A DNA stretch of 64,000 nt from Cryptomeria japonica (Eukaryota > Streptophyta > Pinopsida > Cupressales > Cupressaceae): positions 47,918,501 to 47,982,500 of the forward strand of contig NC_081414.1 of NCBI RefSeq assembly GCF_030272615.1. Reading direction: 5' to 3'. A model generated the notes under the pieces. It saw nothing but the letters and a program-made list of their open reading frames with translations. It ran no database searches and was not told the DNA's origin. The stretch's first letter is position 1. Every line of letters begins with the position of its first letter. The position numbers and the translations under genes are program-made. This document shows, piece after piece, positions 46,401 to 57,500 of the stretch.

Positions 46401-47354
46401 CAGCAGCTAAAGGTAGCTTCCAGAGATACCACCCAAATGCATGCACAACTGTGTGAAGAGATCTGGCTAAAAGAAGAGTATGCTCGACAACTAAGTGATG
46501 CACAGGTCATGCTTTCAGAAGACAAAGAAAAGTTTGAAACAAAGTTGTGTGGAAAGGAGAGTAACCTGGAGCAAGCTGAGAGGAAATTCCTAGACACAGA
46601 AGTTTTATTACAGTAGGAATGAGATCTTATGTCAGGACTCCAACAAACCGTGTAGGATGGAAGTGCCAGAATCCTCACTCTAGAGAATCAAGTGGTTATT
46701 GAACAAGACAAGTGCAAGAAGCTACAACATGAAATGACAACAAAAGACGAGGAAGTTTCACGGTTGTTAAATATTCCTCCCTCCGTGGAGGTCTCTCAAT
46801 ATTTTTCTCCGATCCTGGTGGACTTATATGTTTCCCATTGGGAAATAATTAAATAGTATAGCCCTTCACTACAACCTATGCTGAGATTTATCAGGGAAGC
46901 GCAATCCCTCTGTGCTGAGGCAGGTGCCCTCATTAACAACTCTATGCTTGTCATTGGTCCCAAGCTCCCTATGGCCCAGGACTTAATTTAGATGTTGTAT
47001 GAAACTTGAGATGAAGAGTTGAGAGAGAAAGGGATTGCAGACCATAGGCAATTGATCAAGAAGACTAATGTCTTCATCAACCAACATAGAGTGATTATGC
47101 ATGTATCAACAATGCTTGAGCCATTACAAATTTCAGTCCCAGACATCAAGCAGCGCATAGAGAGGTTTGTTTCATTAGGTTTGCCTTCTCCATTTCCTAC
47201 GGTTGGTTTTGTACTAAGAATTGAACAAGTGTTAAACAAGGTTGAGCATTTGCAGCAAGATATGAACTTCCTATAGCACCTGAACAATCCCATTTTGGCA
47301 GAAGAGGTCGAGCGTCTCTTGCATCCCTTGGCCTAGCTCTACACGCTCTCTTGA
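43407..47354 (+). pseudogene. Element J long sense ORF downstream of integrase, unknown protein
   Basis: ATG at 43407 (MEVEATPSGSVQGGLWVDVF). One single frame carries coding sense for about 1,316 codons up to TGA 47352-47354, broken by stops but, as far as I can follow, not by indels. The first half is globular (GDPQFVVPMVPHCPEFVAVC; DISFTLAWLCGHDNDREITA; ILLPSYDTYQFFDCFLAPIL). A Ser/Pro/Thr-rich linker (about 45240-45850) follows, then KRKEKDGARPAHLHLQTYFS and a coiled coil (46100-46790; FHLKKMQAENVNLRESLAEQ). The end is helical (KVEHLQQDMNFL). The globular part resembles plant mobile-domain proteins in general feel only; no function is assigned. The 230 bp from 47355 to the LTR are non-coding with no clear polypurine tract. 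Confidence 0.62.
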
Positions 47355-47584
47355 AACTAGTCCATGATGAACCAACAAGCTTGCCATTTGATGAGATAAT
47401 TTGTTTAGATCAACACTACCAGAATCTGGAGGCGAAAGTGTTTCCCTCTGAGGATGAATGGTTTCCATTGCAGTAGGTCTTCGATCTGCTCTGCCATGTT
47501 TTGACATTAAGTCTAGTCTCTGAACCAAGAATTTTAGGTTCTAGCATTCCGCTGGCAGAGTTCCCCATTTTAGTCGCCAATAAA

Positions 47585-48704
47585 TGTTAACATTATTTCG
47601 GAGTCATCCGTAGGTGACATTTTGATCGGGTGGTGCCTGTTCCTTTTGATTTTCCAGCTATGCTACTTGTACAAAATGCATGAGCCAGATGTCATCTCGA
47701 CATTGCTTCTAATCGCTCACTTTTCCCATTTGCAGTTTGGGGGAATGCGGAGTTGCTAAGTGGCTTGGGTTTTATGACATGGTACTCCCCTTGGCCCCAC
47801 CATTCATTGTGCAAGGATAATGACACTTGGTGCCTCCGCGTTGCCCGATTTGGTTTTGTTTATGTTCTCTTTTTCAGATGTCCTCCGAGCTGCCGCGTTC
47901 CTTTCATGGTGGTTCATGAGTCAGGATGCGGTTTGCATCAAGGTTATCTTGTTGGGAAGGTATGGAGGTTGCCACGATATGGTGGAAATAACAACTTTGG
48001 GGGTGATTTTGTTGGGTATGATCTTGTTGGGTGCCATGATAGGTTTTCTGGTCATAAGTAGTTGCTGGAAGGTTGCTGATGCTGTGAGCTGTTAGCTGAG
48101 CCGAGGGCTCTATTTATGCTTATGTTTTCCTTGTTTTAGGGGTTCAAACTTTCAAAGAGTTCTTTAGACTTTGGGTCATTTGAAGAAGCCTTTATGTTGA
48201 TTTAATTTAGTGAATGATAGATAGATCATATTGTTCCTATGGCCTCTGTGTAGGTTTTATTTGAAGCTTAATATATATTGACTTCTATGTTGTTTTGAAG
48301 TTCATAACTTCTGTGATATTTGCTGTGAGACTTCGAGGATTAAACTATGTTTTCAGACTTGTTATTTGTCGAATGAATAGTTAATATCATTTTATGTTGA
48401 GTGAGTGTTGTGTTGGATTATTCTCTTGAATGGTTTTGGGCATGTAGATTGTTGAATGGGCTTTAAAACCAGATGTTTCTAGGTTGTATATGCTATTTAT
48501 GCTTTTCCAAAATGTTCTGGTGCATCACCTAAATAGTGTAGACCATTTTGCTTTAAGTTTCATCCTTCCCTTTTCCTCCCCAATTATAATGAAGGGTTGG
48601 CTTCTTAAACCCAAAGGTCATTCAATGAGTTTTGCGCAATAGGTCCCCCATCACTGAATTTCTCATAAGGCTATTGACATTTAAGGTAAAATTTAGAGTC
48701 AACT
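47585..48704 (+). repeat. Element J 3' LTR
   Basis: TGTTAACATTATTTCGGAG to GAGTCAACT, 1,120 bp; the last base is T where the 5' LTR has A. CTACT at 48705-48709 completes the target duplication. It has about 30 bp near 48225-48260 not present in the 5' LTR. Confidence 0.9.
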
Positions 48705-49499
48705 CTACTTCCAGAGAGTCATCTAGTTTTCTCAATTTAAAACTGGTAATCATGGGAGTACTTACCAGTTTGTTGTCCTCCATTTGAAACTTTTTCAACA
48801 TGTCTCTAACATACTTGGTTTGTGAGATGAAAATTCCTTTCTCGTGCTATGAGATTTGCAAACCAAGAAAATAGGACAACTCACCCAGCATGGACATCTC
48901 AAATTCTGTCTGCAATTTATTTGCAAATTCTTTGCACATGATGTCCTTGTCTCCATGAAAAATAATTTCATCCACATATACAACAACTATAATCATATGA
49001 TCTCCATTTACCTTGACATATAAGCTGCTATTTGCATTCCCTTTCTGGAATCCTTCCTCTTTCAAGTATTTGTCTAACCAGGAATACCATGCTACGGGGG
49101 CCTATTTCAAACTATTCAAGGATTTCTTCAACAGACATACAAAATTATCATCATCATGTAATAGATATCCTTTCGATTGTTCCATATACACCTCTTTTTC
49201 AAGATTAACTTTCATGAATGCAGATGCGACATCCATTTGGTAAACCTTGTAACCTTTATAGGAAGAGAAAGATAAAAACATTCTTATTGCCTCTAACCTA
49301 GCAACCAGTGCAAAGGTCTCTTCGAAGTCAATACCTTCCAGTTGAGTACACCCTTTGAAAACTAACCTTGCTTTATGCCAGATTATCTTGCCTTCTTCAT
49401 TCATCTTGTTCCGGTAGACCCATTTGGTACCTATAGTATTCTTGTCTGCCGATCTAGGAACAAGTTCCTTTGTTTGATTTTTCTAAATTTGTTTTATCT
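48705..49499 (-). pseudogene. pol: Element I pol: reverse transcriptase main part
   Basis: [17 protein letters not shown] (about 49440-49390) opens RT on the minus strand; KVYQMDVASAFMKVNLEKEV (49240) and IIVVVYVDEIIFHGDKD (about 48990-48940) follow. The catalytic YxDD appears as YVDE at 48967-48978. ELSYFLGLQIS then a stop at 48847, coding on to KLDDSLEV at the J junction. Stops at 49102 and 48847 lie in contexts where Gln is expected. All in one frame from 51411 down to here. Confidence 0.88.
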
Positions 49500-51049
49500 C
49501 TTCATCCATGGCATCTACCCACTTCTCACTTTTACTAGCTTCATCTAAAGTTCTAGGCTCAAGTTCTATCATGAGGCATATATTTCCCTGCTCATCATTC
49601 CGAGCTAGTCTCCTTCTGGTCTGCACACCTTCATTTTTATCTCCTATGGTTTGTTCTTCCGGATGGTTCTTTTGCACATACCGGTTGGAGTTCTTGCTCG
49701 GTGCTTCTTCTACTGGTCCATTTTCAAATTTATCTTCATGCTCAACATCTGAATCATCAATATAGTGTGTCGGTGTAGATTATCTCTTATGTAGGTCTTC
49801 ATCTATTCTCACATTTATACTATCAACCATTTTTCTCAATCTCTTGTTGTTGCATTTGTAGGCTTTGCTATTAGTTGAGTAACCCAAGAAGATTCCTTCA
49901 TCATTTCGGGAATCAAAACTTCCTAATCCATCAGCATCTCTTTTGATGCAACACTTACTCCCAAATACTCTAAAATGCTTGAGTGATGGTTTTTGGTCAT
50001 ACCATAACTCATAAGGAGTCATTCTACTGTTCACTCTTAGCTATACCCAGTTTAATGTGTAGACAACAGTATGAATTGCTTCCTTCCAGTATGTATCTAG
50101 TATGCTGGGTTCATTTACCATTGTTCTAGCCATCTCCTTCACTATCCTATTCTTCCTTTCTGCCACACCATTATGTTGTAGTGTTCTTGCTACTGAATAC
50201 TGTCTTTGGATTCCATGTTTCTCATAGTAGTCAATAAACTCATTTGAAGAATTTTGTCCACCCTGGTCTGATCTTAAGCACTTTAACTGGTGTCCACTGT
50301 CATTTTCAACCATCCTTCTGAAAATCTTGAATCTTTCAAATGCCTGTGATTTTTCATGCAAAAATGTCACCCAAGTCATCCTTGAGTAGTCATCAATGAA
50401 TAACATGAAGTATCTCTCACTGGACATAGCCCTTGTCCTTGTTGGTCCATGCAAATCTATATGTACTAACTTCAGAGGTCTTGAGGTATTATACTCTTTT
50501 GTCTTGCAACTTACTTTGATTTGCTTGCCTCTAATACATTCATCACAAAAAGTACTTGTTGGTTTAGTTATTTGTGGAATATTTCTCACATTTCAGTTCT
50601 TACTTATCTTCATCAGATTATCAAAATTCACATGACCTAATGTCTGGTGCCACAATCAACTTTTATCAACTTGTCCCATCATGCATTGGGACTCATAGCA
50701 TTCTTTCAGACTGTAGACATTACCATCTATCCTTTTTCCTTCTGCTATAACCTGACTGGTACTCTGCTTGCTTATCTGACAACCAATAGAGTCAAATGTG
50801 AACTTGTACCCTTTGTCACACATCTGACTGATACTTAGAAGATTATCCTTTAGTCCTTCCACATACTACACATCATGAGCCTTGAGCTTTCCATCAATAT
50901 TCAATGTACCACAACCCTTAATATTGATAAAGGAGTTTTCACCAAACCAGAAAGAACCACCATTCCAATCATCAAGCTTGATAAACTTTTTCTTGTCTCC
51001 GGTCATGTGATTTGAGCAGCCACTATCTACTACCCATAGATTCCTCCTT
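49500..51049 (-). pseudogene. pol: Element I protease and integrase
   Basis: Protease active site DSG at 51019-51027 (LWVVDSGCSNHMTG). GAG-pre-integrase follows (LLSISQMCDKGYKFTFDSIG, about 50840). HHCC finger: LWHQTLGHVNF ... CDECIRGKQ (about 50650-50530). Core: LVHIDLHGPT, LRSDQGGQNSS and NGVAERKN keep D, D and E (about 50470-50140). C-terminal part to about 49790 (RVFGSKCCIKRDADGLGSFD), then the acidic linker to RT. Stops near 50875, 50656, 50590, 50041, 49780 and 49483 are in-frame. Confidence 0.9.
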
Positions 51050-53019
51050 TAAGAATGTAGAGCAGTTTGCACAATCAAGATTGAAACAATCTTGTTCTTC
51101 TCCTTCTCTATCCAAACCTGTTTCTCTTCTTTCCTCTCCTCTTCTGTCATCTTGTGTTCCGGTTCAGTCTCTATCTTCTGATCCGATATTGTTTTATTTT
51201 GCTTGTCAGTTCTCAGCTTACAATGCCTTGCTATGTGACCAAAATTTTGATACTTGTAACATTTTACATTAGCATTGAAAGATATATCCAAAGCATTCTT
51301 GTAGGACATCTGTAGATTTCTCCTACGCTCAACTCTTATGACCAAACTCATTGCAATTATGACATTTGATATTTGTACTTTGTAATCCAGCAAATAAGTT
51401 TCTACTCTCAAAACTGGGGTTTACATTCATTTTCCTACAATCTACACTTCTATGACCGAACTTATTACATCGGTGACAATAACCATGAAAGTTTGGAACA
51501 TACGAGTTAGATTGCCTTGGTCCTGTGAATGACTGCCTCACCAGGGGTCTTCCTCTCATGCTGTTAACTCTGGTGAATCCTTCACAATCAACTCTTGCAT
51601 TTCTCCTTGGGTCTGCATGTCGGTGCATTGAGTATGGCCTTTGGTTCATTGATTGTGTATATCGATTTGTATGGTGGTTTCTAACAACATCTGCATATGT
51701 CTTCTTACCAGTATCCTTGCTTACCGTGAATGTCTTCTTCTCTTCACCTTCATTTGAAGAAGTAAACTGTATCTCCTTACCAGATGTGTCTTTGCTGTTT
51801 GAACTTTGACCCTCTTCAAATCCTAAGCCATTAGTATCTTTAGATTGCTTCTATTTTCTTAACATCTTGTCTAAAGTTTCGGTGTTGCCTTCATATTTGT
51901 TTCTCACTTTCATTTCTTCCTTACTTTTCTCCAATTCCTTCCATAGCTTGACAATTTATTCTTCCAAGTTCTGATGCTCCTTCTCATTTTTACTCAAGCC
52001 AGTACTAGTAACTTCACAGATCCTCTTGAACTCTTCCAATTGAAGTTTTAGATCTGCAATTATTTTCCTGGATTCTTCAAGAGATGCTTCCAACATCTCT
52101 TGTTCTTCAGCTGCAACCTTTTTCACCTTTTTTAGATCTCTTCCTATTTTCTTCAGCTCTTCCAAGACGCTGATGAGATCTGATTCAAGATCTACTTCTC
52201 CTTCTTTAGGTACCAGAACCTCTTGGGACATGAAAAGGTTTTCTCTGACTTCATCTTCACTACAACAGTCATCTGAGGCACTTTCCTCATCTATGGTATC
52301 ATTTTCATGTATGTAAAGACTGCTCTGCTTCCGATAGCCTCTTCTACCATGCCGGTAGACATTCTTCTTCCTATCCTTACCGTATGATCTACTACCACTT
52401 GATTGATCATCTTCATTCTTATCACCATAGGGACATTTGGTAGCAAAATGTCCAATCTTTCCACAGTTGAAACATTTCAAAGGTAGCTTGCCTTTGTATT
52501 TGTCCGAACCCATCTTGAGTCTTCTATCAAAGTTTACCATGATGTCATCATAGTCTTCACTAGTTCCATCATGAGTAGACTCTTCTTTTCCTTTCCTTGA
52601 TGTTTTGAATGCAACTTCTTTCTTCACAGCCTCAGTACCGACAGTCCTCATCTCATAAGTAGTTAGGGAACCATACAACTCATCCATTGTAAAGACTTTC
52701 AGATCTTTTGCTTCTTCTATTGCTGAAACCTTTGTATCATACTTATATGTGAGAGATATAAGTACTTTCTTCACTACCACCTCATCTTTTATTTCTTCTC
52801 CAAGCCCTCTAATTATGTTTGTTGTTTCATAAATCCTTTGGGGATAGTTAGCAATCTTCTCTTCATCTCTCATCTTCAAACCCTCAAGTTGTGCTCTCAA
52901 TGTCTATAACTTGGCTTCCTTGACTTTACCATCATCTTCAAATATCTTCTACAACTTATCCCAAGTTTTAGCAGATGAACAATGCATGACCTTAACAAAC
53001 TCATCATCAGATAACCCAC
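51050..53019 (-). pseudogene. gag: Element I gag, main part, with four zinc knuckles
   Basis: From the E insertion downward: MHCSSAKTWDKL, then IYETTNIIRGLGEEIKDEVV and LTTYEMRTVG, the UBN2 part. Knuckle 1 CFNCGKIGHFATKC at 52433-52474, an acidic part, a coiled coil (EQEMLEASLEESRKIIADLK, about 52120-51960), then CHRCNKFGHRSVDC (about 51480-51437), CHNCNEFGHKS (about 51360-51325) and CYKYQNFGHIARHC (about 51264-51223, second Cys lost). The rear half (coiled coil, knuckles) has the same plan as the gag-like proteins of B, D and E. Frame changes between 51649 and 51411. TAAGA at 53020-53024 is the E duplication. Confidence 0.85.
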
Positions 53020-53024
53020 TAAGA

Positions 53025-54155
53025 TGATGAATACTAAGAGGGGGGGGTGAATTAGTATGCCAAAAATATTTGCACTAAAACACTTACACAGTCTGACAAT
53101 CAAGTTGATTACCACACATACAAACCAAAATGCGAATAAAACATTCACCCACAAAAGCAATACAACCATAACACAAGATATTTGACATGGAAACCCAACT
53201 GGGAAAAATCACGGTGAGATGGAACTCACAAGTCACTATCTACAGAATAGAAACCAGACCGGTTAAGGTCTTACAATGTTCTTCACCAAAACAGATCCTG
53301 TTAGGAATCTCAATCTCTGTTAGGAGATAAGTCCGATTAAAGACTACCTTGTTAGAGGATTTTAGATTCACATGTGTGAACCACCTTGTTAGAGGATTTT
53401 ACAAAGGCTTTGAGGCCTACCCGGTTAAGGGCTATAGACTTGTCAAAGATGTGAGTAATCAACAAGTGTTTGATCTATCTAATAGCACAAACTGCTTGGT
53501 TAGATCCAGTATTGCTCACAGCTAATGCATTCCAGCATTACTTTAGTCTTCTCTATCTCTCTCAGTTACAACTCGATCTTCTCAGATAAGATCGCTCTTC
53601 CAACAACTCAACATCCACCTTAAACCCTAGCTCAACATTAACCCTTTTTGCAATTTCTTCAACAACTCAAAAACCCTAGACATGATGTCCTTTTAAAGGA
53701 ATTTGATTTCATGTCGGTCCAACAGGATTACATTACAATTTCCTAGGTTCAGTGAAGTAACACGACACAAGAATCACCATCAATGTGTCAACACCGTCAA
53801 ACAATCGGTGGATTGGTAACTCATCACAAAATACCGGTTGGTAACTCATCATAGAGTATTACCAGTTTATACAAAATGTCGGTTGCCATTTTGACAAAAA
53901 TGAAGTCTGGTAAGAATGTGTTGTGCCGCTTTGCTTCCTCGTATCGCTTGTGATCTGCGAATTGCTTGGGGTCGACATGCCGCTTCAGACCAGGAAACAC
54001 ATTCTGCAAAATCACTACTAGTCTAAAGACTAGAATACAACATACTGGTTGGAACAAATATTGGTTGAGCATGAGCTCATACATATAAAGGGGATCTCAA
54101 TACAAGTGTGTGTCCATCAATGAAAATCACAACATAAACATCAAAAATGCCAACA
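53025..54155 (-). repeat. Element E 3' LTR
   Basis: TGATGAATACTAAGAGGGG to AAAAATGCCAACA, 1,131 bp. Matches 59490-60648 closely but lacks about 28 bp present there near 59560-59587. TGTTAGAGGATTT units at about 53350-53400. Confidence 0.93.
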
Positions 54156-54443
54156 ATCTCCCCCTTTGGCATTGATGGCAACACTTAGGAAAATAAAATT
54201 TTGACATCTAAGTGTTTTACAACAAGAACTTGCCATTAACAAAATTGCTCCCCCTAAGCATATATACTATCCCTTAATCAACAGAGTGTATAGCAATTTT
54301 TCATCATCAGAGTATATAGCATATATCACAACATATATCAAAATTTGAAAATAGATACTTCTCCCTCTAATATACTTCTCCCCCTGATATATCAAAATTT
54401 TAAAACCATCAAAATTTTAAAACCATATACTTCTCCCCCTTTG
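54156..54443 (-). promoter_or_regulatory. Array of polypurine tracts of element E
   Basis: Minus-strand CAAAGGGGGAGAT at 54156-54168 next to the LTR, then AGGGGGAGC at 54248-54256, AGGGGGAGAAG near 54376-54386 and CAAAGGGGGAGAAG at 54431-54443; an extra AGAGGGAGAAG near 54358-54368. Between them the sequence is AT-rich and untranslated. Confidence 0.68.
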
Positions 54444-54501
54444 CAACAATGACAAAGTACCGCTGAAAAAAAAAAACTGTTTCCATGTATATATAAAAAG
54501 T

Positions 54502-57500
54502 TTATGACAATAATGAATAATCCTTGTCAAAAACCACTTTGTAGTCCTACAAAAATTGTTTCATGGAAAGAGACCAGGACTCAAGTAGGGAGGTCGCCAC
54601 TTCCTTCTCTGTCTGCATTTGTGATACTTGTTCCTCCATGGCATCTATTGTGCTCAGCTCTTGGGTGACTATCAGGGCATCCAGGTTCAGATAGCATTTC
54701 TGGAGAATTTGCAGTCATGGAAGTAATACTAGTTGAAGCTCCTGCAAATCCCTAGACCTTGTGCTTATCTCTTGCTCTATCTTGGCTGACTGGATCTGGA
54801 ACCGGTGAATGGTTTGCCCATATGCTGCAAAGGAGTCGTAAGGAGTCTTGAATGTGCTTAAGTAGGACTGTAAGTCCGTTTGAAGCTGTTGCTTCTTGGC
54901 TAGCACATCATCACAGAATAGATGAGGTTGACAGATTTTGCTGAGTAGCAAGTTTCCCTCATCGAAAGCACTCCTTATGTCCTTTTGATCCTTTAACAGT
55001 TCAGTCTTAAGCTCATTTAATTTCTTCATCAAAGTAGAATTAAGAGCCTTTTGGTGCTCTTTCTTTACATTGGCCTCTGCTGCTTCTTCTAGACCCTACA
55101 CCTGATCATCCACTAAAGTACACAAAAGTTTGAGTTGTGCTAGTGATGGATCAGTGTCAGGAAGATTAGTACCCAGGATTAAACCGGTAAGTGTGTCTAC
55201 AACTGCCTGAATGATGTCTTGTTCCTTTTTCTTGTGAATGATCACAAGGCGCTCTTGAGCAACCTTGATGCTCTGCATAAGTTTCGACTCACTTGCAGAT
55301 TAGAGATCAATAGGACTAGAAAGATCAACCGGTGAGGGTTGACTTCCGGTTGCCTTCAGAGTCTCCACTTGAGAGCTTTTGGCTGCTTCTTGTTCCTTGG
55401 TTTCTTCAGCTTTCTTCTTTTCCTCTTCTCTTCTCTTCTCTGCTTCCTTATCTTCCTCTACCTTTTTCTTCTCCTCTGCTCTCCTCTTCTGCTCTTCCTT
55501 TTCTTCTTCTTCCCTCTTCTTCTTCTCTACCTCTTCCTTTTTCTTCTTCTCTTCCTCTTCCTTTTTCTTCTCTTCCTCTTCCTTTTTCTTCTCTTCCTCT
55601 TCCTCTTCTTTCTTCTTCTTTTCTTCCTCTTCCTTCTTTTTCTCTTCCTGTTCTTTTTCTGCTTGTTGTGTGTCCACAACTTGTTCACCACCCTGATCGG
55701 CCTGTTGCCCCTATTCAGTTCCCTCAGAAGGTATATCCTGAGTGACATCTTCTATATCTAGGGCATCGACATCTATGGTGTCGATTGGTTCCTCCACCAG
55801 TTTTCCTTCCTCATCAAAAACCTCATTCGGTTTGGAAATAACCAGTTCCTTTTCTGCTTGGAGGTTGGCCATTCAAGCTTTGTGAGAGCTGATAGCATGG
55901 GCCATGTGTTGATGTGTATCCTTTTCTACATCATCAACTCTCCCTTCCAACAACAAGAGTCTTCTTCTCCTTGTGAAGAAGAGACCTTTATTTTGATCCA
56001 ATACATCAAATAATTCTGAATTTGAGAGTTCGGGGAAGTATTGTGCAAAAACTTTCTCCCTAATCTCTTGTTCCTTTTCAATGGAAAGGTGCCATTTGTT
56101 ATCCAATGCTTTAAATAATGAATATGGTGTCTGAGATTTAATCTCTGATGGTGACCAATCATTTTTACATAAATAAAGAATGATTTTCTGCAGTACTTCA
56201 TCTTTGTCTTCACTATTGAATTCATCATAAAAATCAATTAAATCATGAAGTAACTTTCTCCTAATATTCTTTACTATTCTTTGACAATGTGTCAAAGGTT
56301 TGTAAGAGGAGATATCTATATTTACCAGTGCAGATGTTGCCGGTTCATTCTTCTTCACCTTCTTGGTCTGTCTAGCCTTCTTTGGCTATTCATCAGACTT
56401 AGTTTCTTCGGAGTCCAGTTCATTTGCCTTAGTATTCCTCTTTCTTTCGAAGAATTTTGCTGGTGTTACCTCTAGTTTCTTCTTTGCCAGTGACCGCTTG
56501 GTCACTCTTGGAGTCACAGTGGTAGCCGATGCCGAAGTTGCAGGAACTGCCTTAGCTTTCTTAGCTGCCGGTTATTTTCCCTTCTTCACCAATGGTTCTT
56601 CAACTGGTGCGATCCTCTCCAAGTAGGTTCCAGTTCGCTTAGCCTTTGGATCAAGAGGCGAGGCAATAAGGGTTGAAGGATACGCTTCCAGCATGTCAAA
56701 CATGACCTCATAGCCCATAGGCTCCACTTCCTCCATTCTAGGCTCAACAGCCTCCATTAGACATTTGTCCACCTGAATAGTGAAACATATGTCATCTTCA
56801 TACTTCTTCACTATGTCACCTGAGATTCATACCCTCTGACTCATATTTCTTCTAAACTCATCAAAGTATTTGTTTAGTACCTCAGGGTAGCCAGTTCCAA
56901 TGGCTTGCACACTTTCCTTTATCTGCTTGGTTACCGGTTGGTCAGGGGACCACTGGACATCTCCTACACCCAGAAAGTAGCCTTGGAAATAGAAAAACAA
57001 CCCTACTAGTAGTTGTCCAAACTTAAATTTTAGTGAATTGTCCTTTTTGATTGCTTTAAGGTTTGACAGGAGTTGCCTCTATATGCTGGTGCATAAGTCA
57101 AATGATTTATCCTCTATAATCATCTGGTAAGTGGCATTTCCCGCTGCAGCAGATACAAAATTAATCCTGCTGGCTGAGAATGTTTTGTAGCCTATCACCA
57201 TGTAGGCGTATTTTACTAGTTCATCCTTGATAGGATTAACTGTCATACCTCGTGAATCACTTGTCGAACCGGTGAGCTTGGTCATTTCCATTTTGCTTAC
57301 CGTTCTCAGGGCTGGCACTTCCCTTGTGTTGCAGAAATCGGTGACTACATGAATTGCCTCAAGTGTGATATCATGCGTTCTCTCTAGGTACATCTTGTCA
57401 CCATGGACTCTGCTCAAGATGATCTTGATGTGATCCTCTGTGAAGTCTTCTAGAAAATACACCGCATTATGGAGTTTCTTCTTCTCTAAGATACTGAACT

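Larger units (their letters stand above)
34713..48704 (+). mobile_element. Element J: Tat-like Gypsy element with extra ORFs
   Basis: LTRs 34713-35798 and 47585-48704 (TGTTAACA ... GTCAAC), with a perfect CTACT duplication (34708-34712 and 48705-48709), enclose gag, protease, an RNase H-like domain, RT, RNase H and integrase on the plus strand, then an antisense ORF and a very long sense ORF. RT before integrase is the Gypsy order and a second RNase H is the mark of the Tat clade. About 14 kb. J sits in element I pol in the opposite orientation. All ORFs are broken. Confidence 0.9.

Noticed and set aside
55332-55761. Long plus-strand frames of Ser/Leu/Phe
   Set aside because: They are mirror frames of the Lys/Glu repeat on the minus strand and have no motif.
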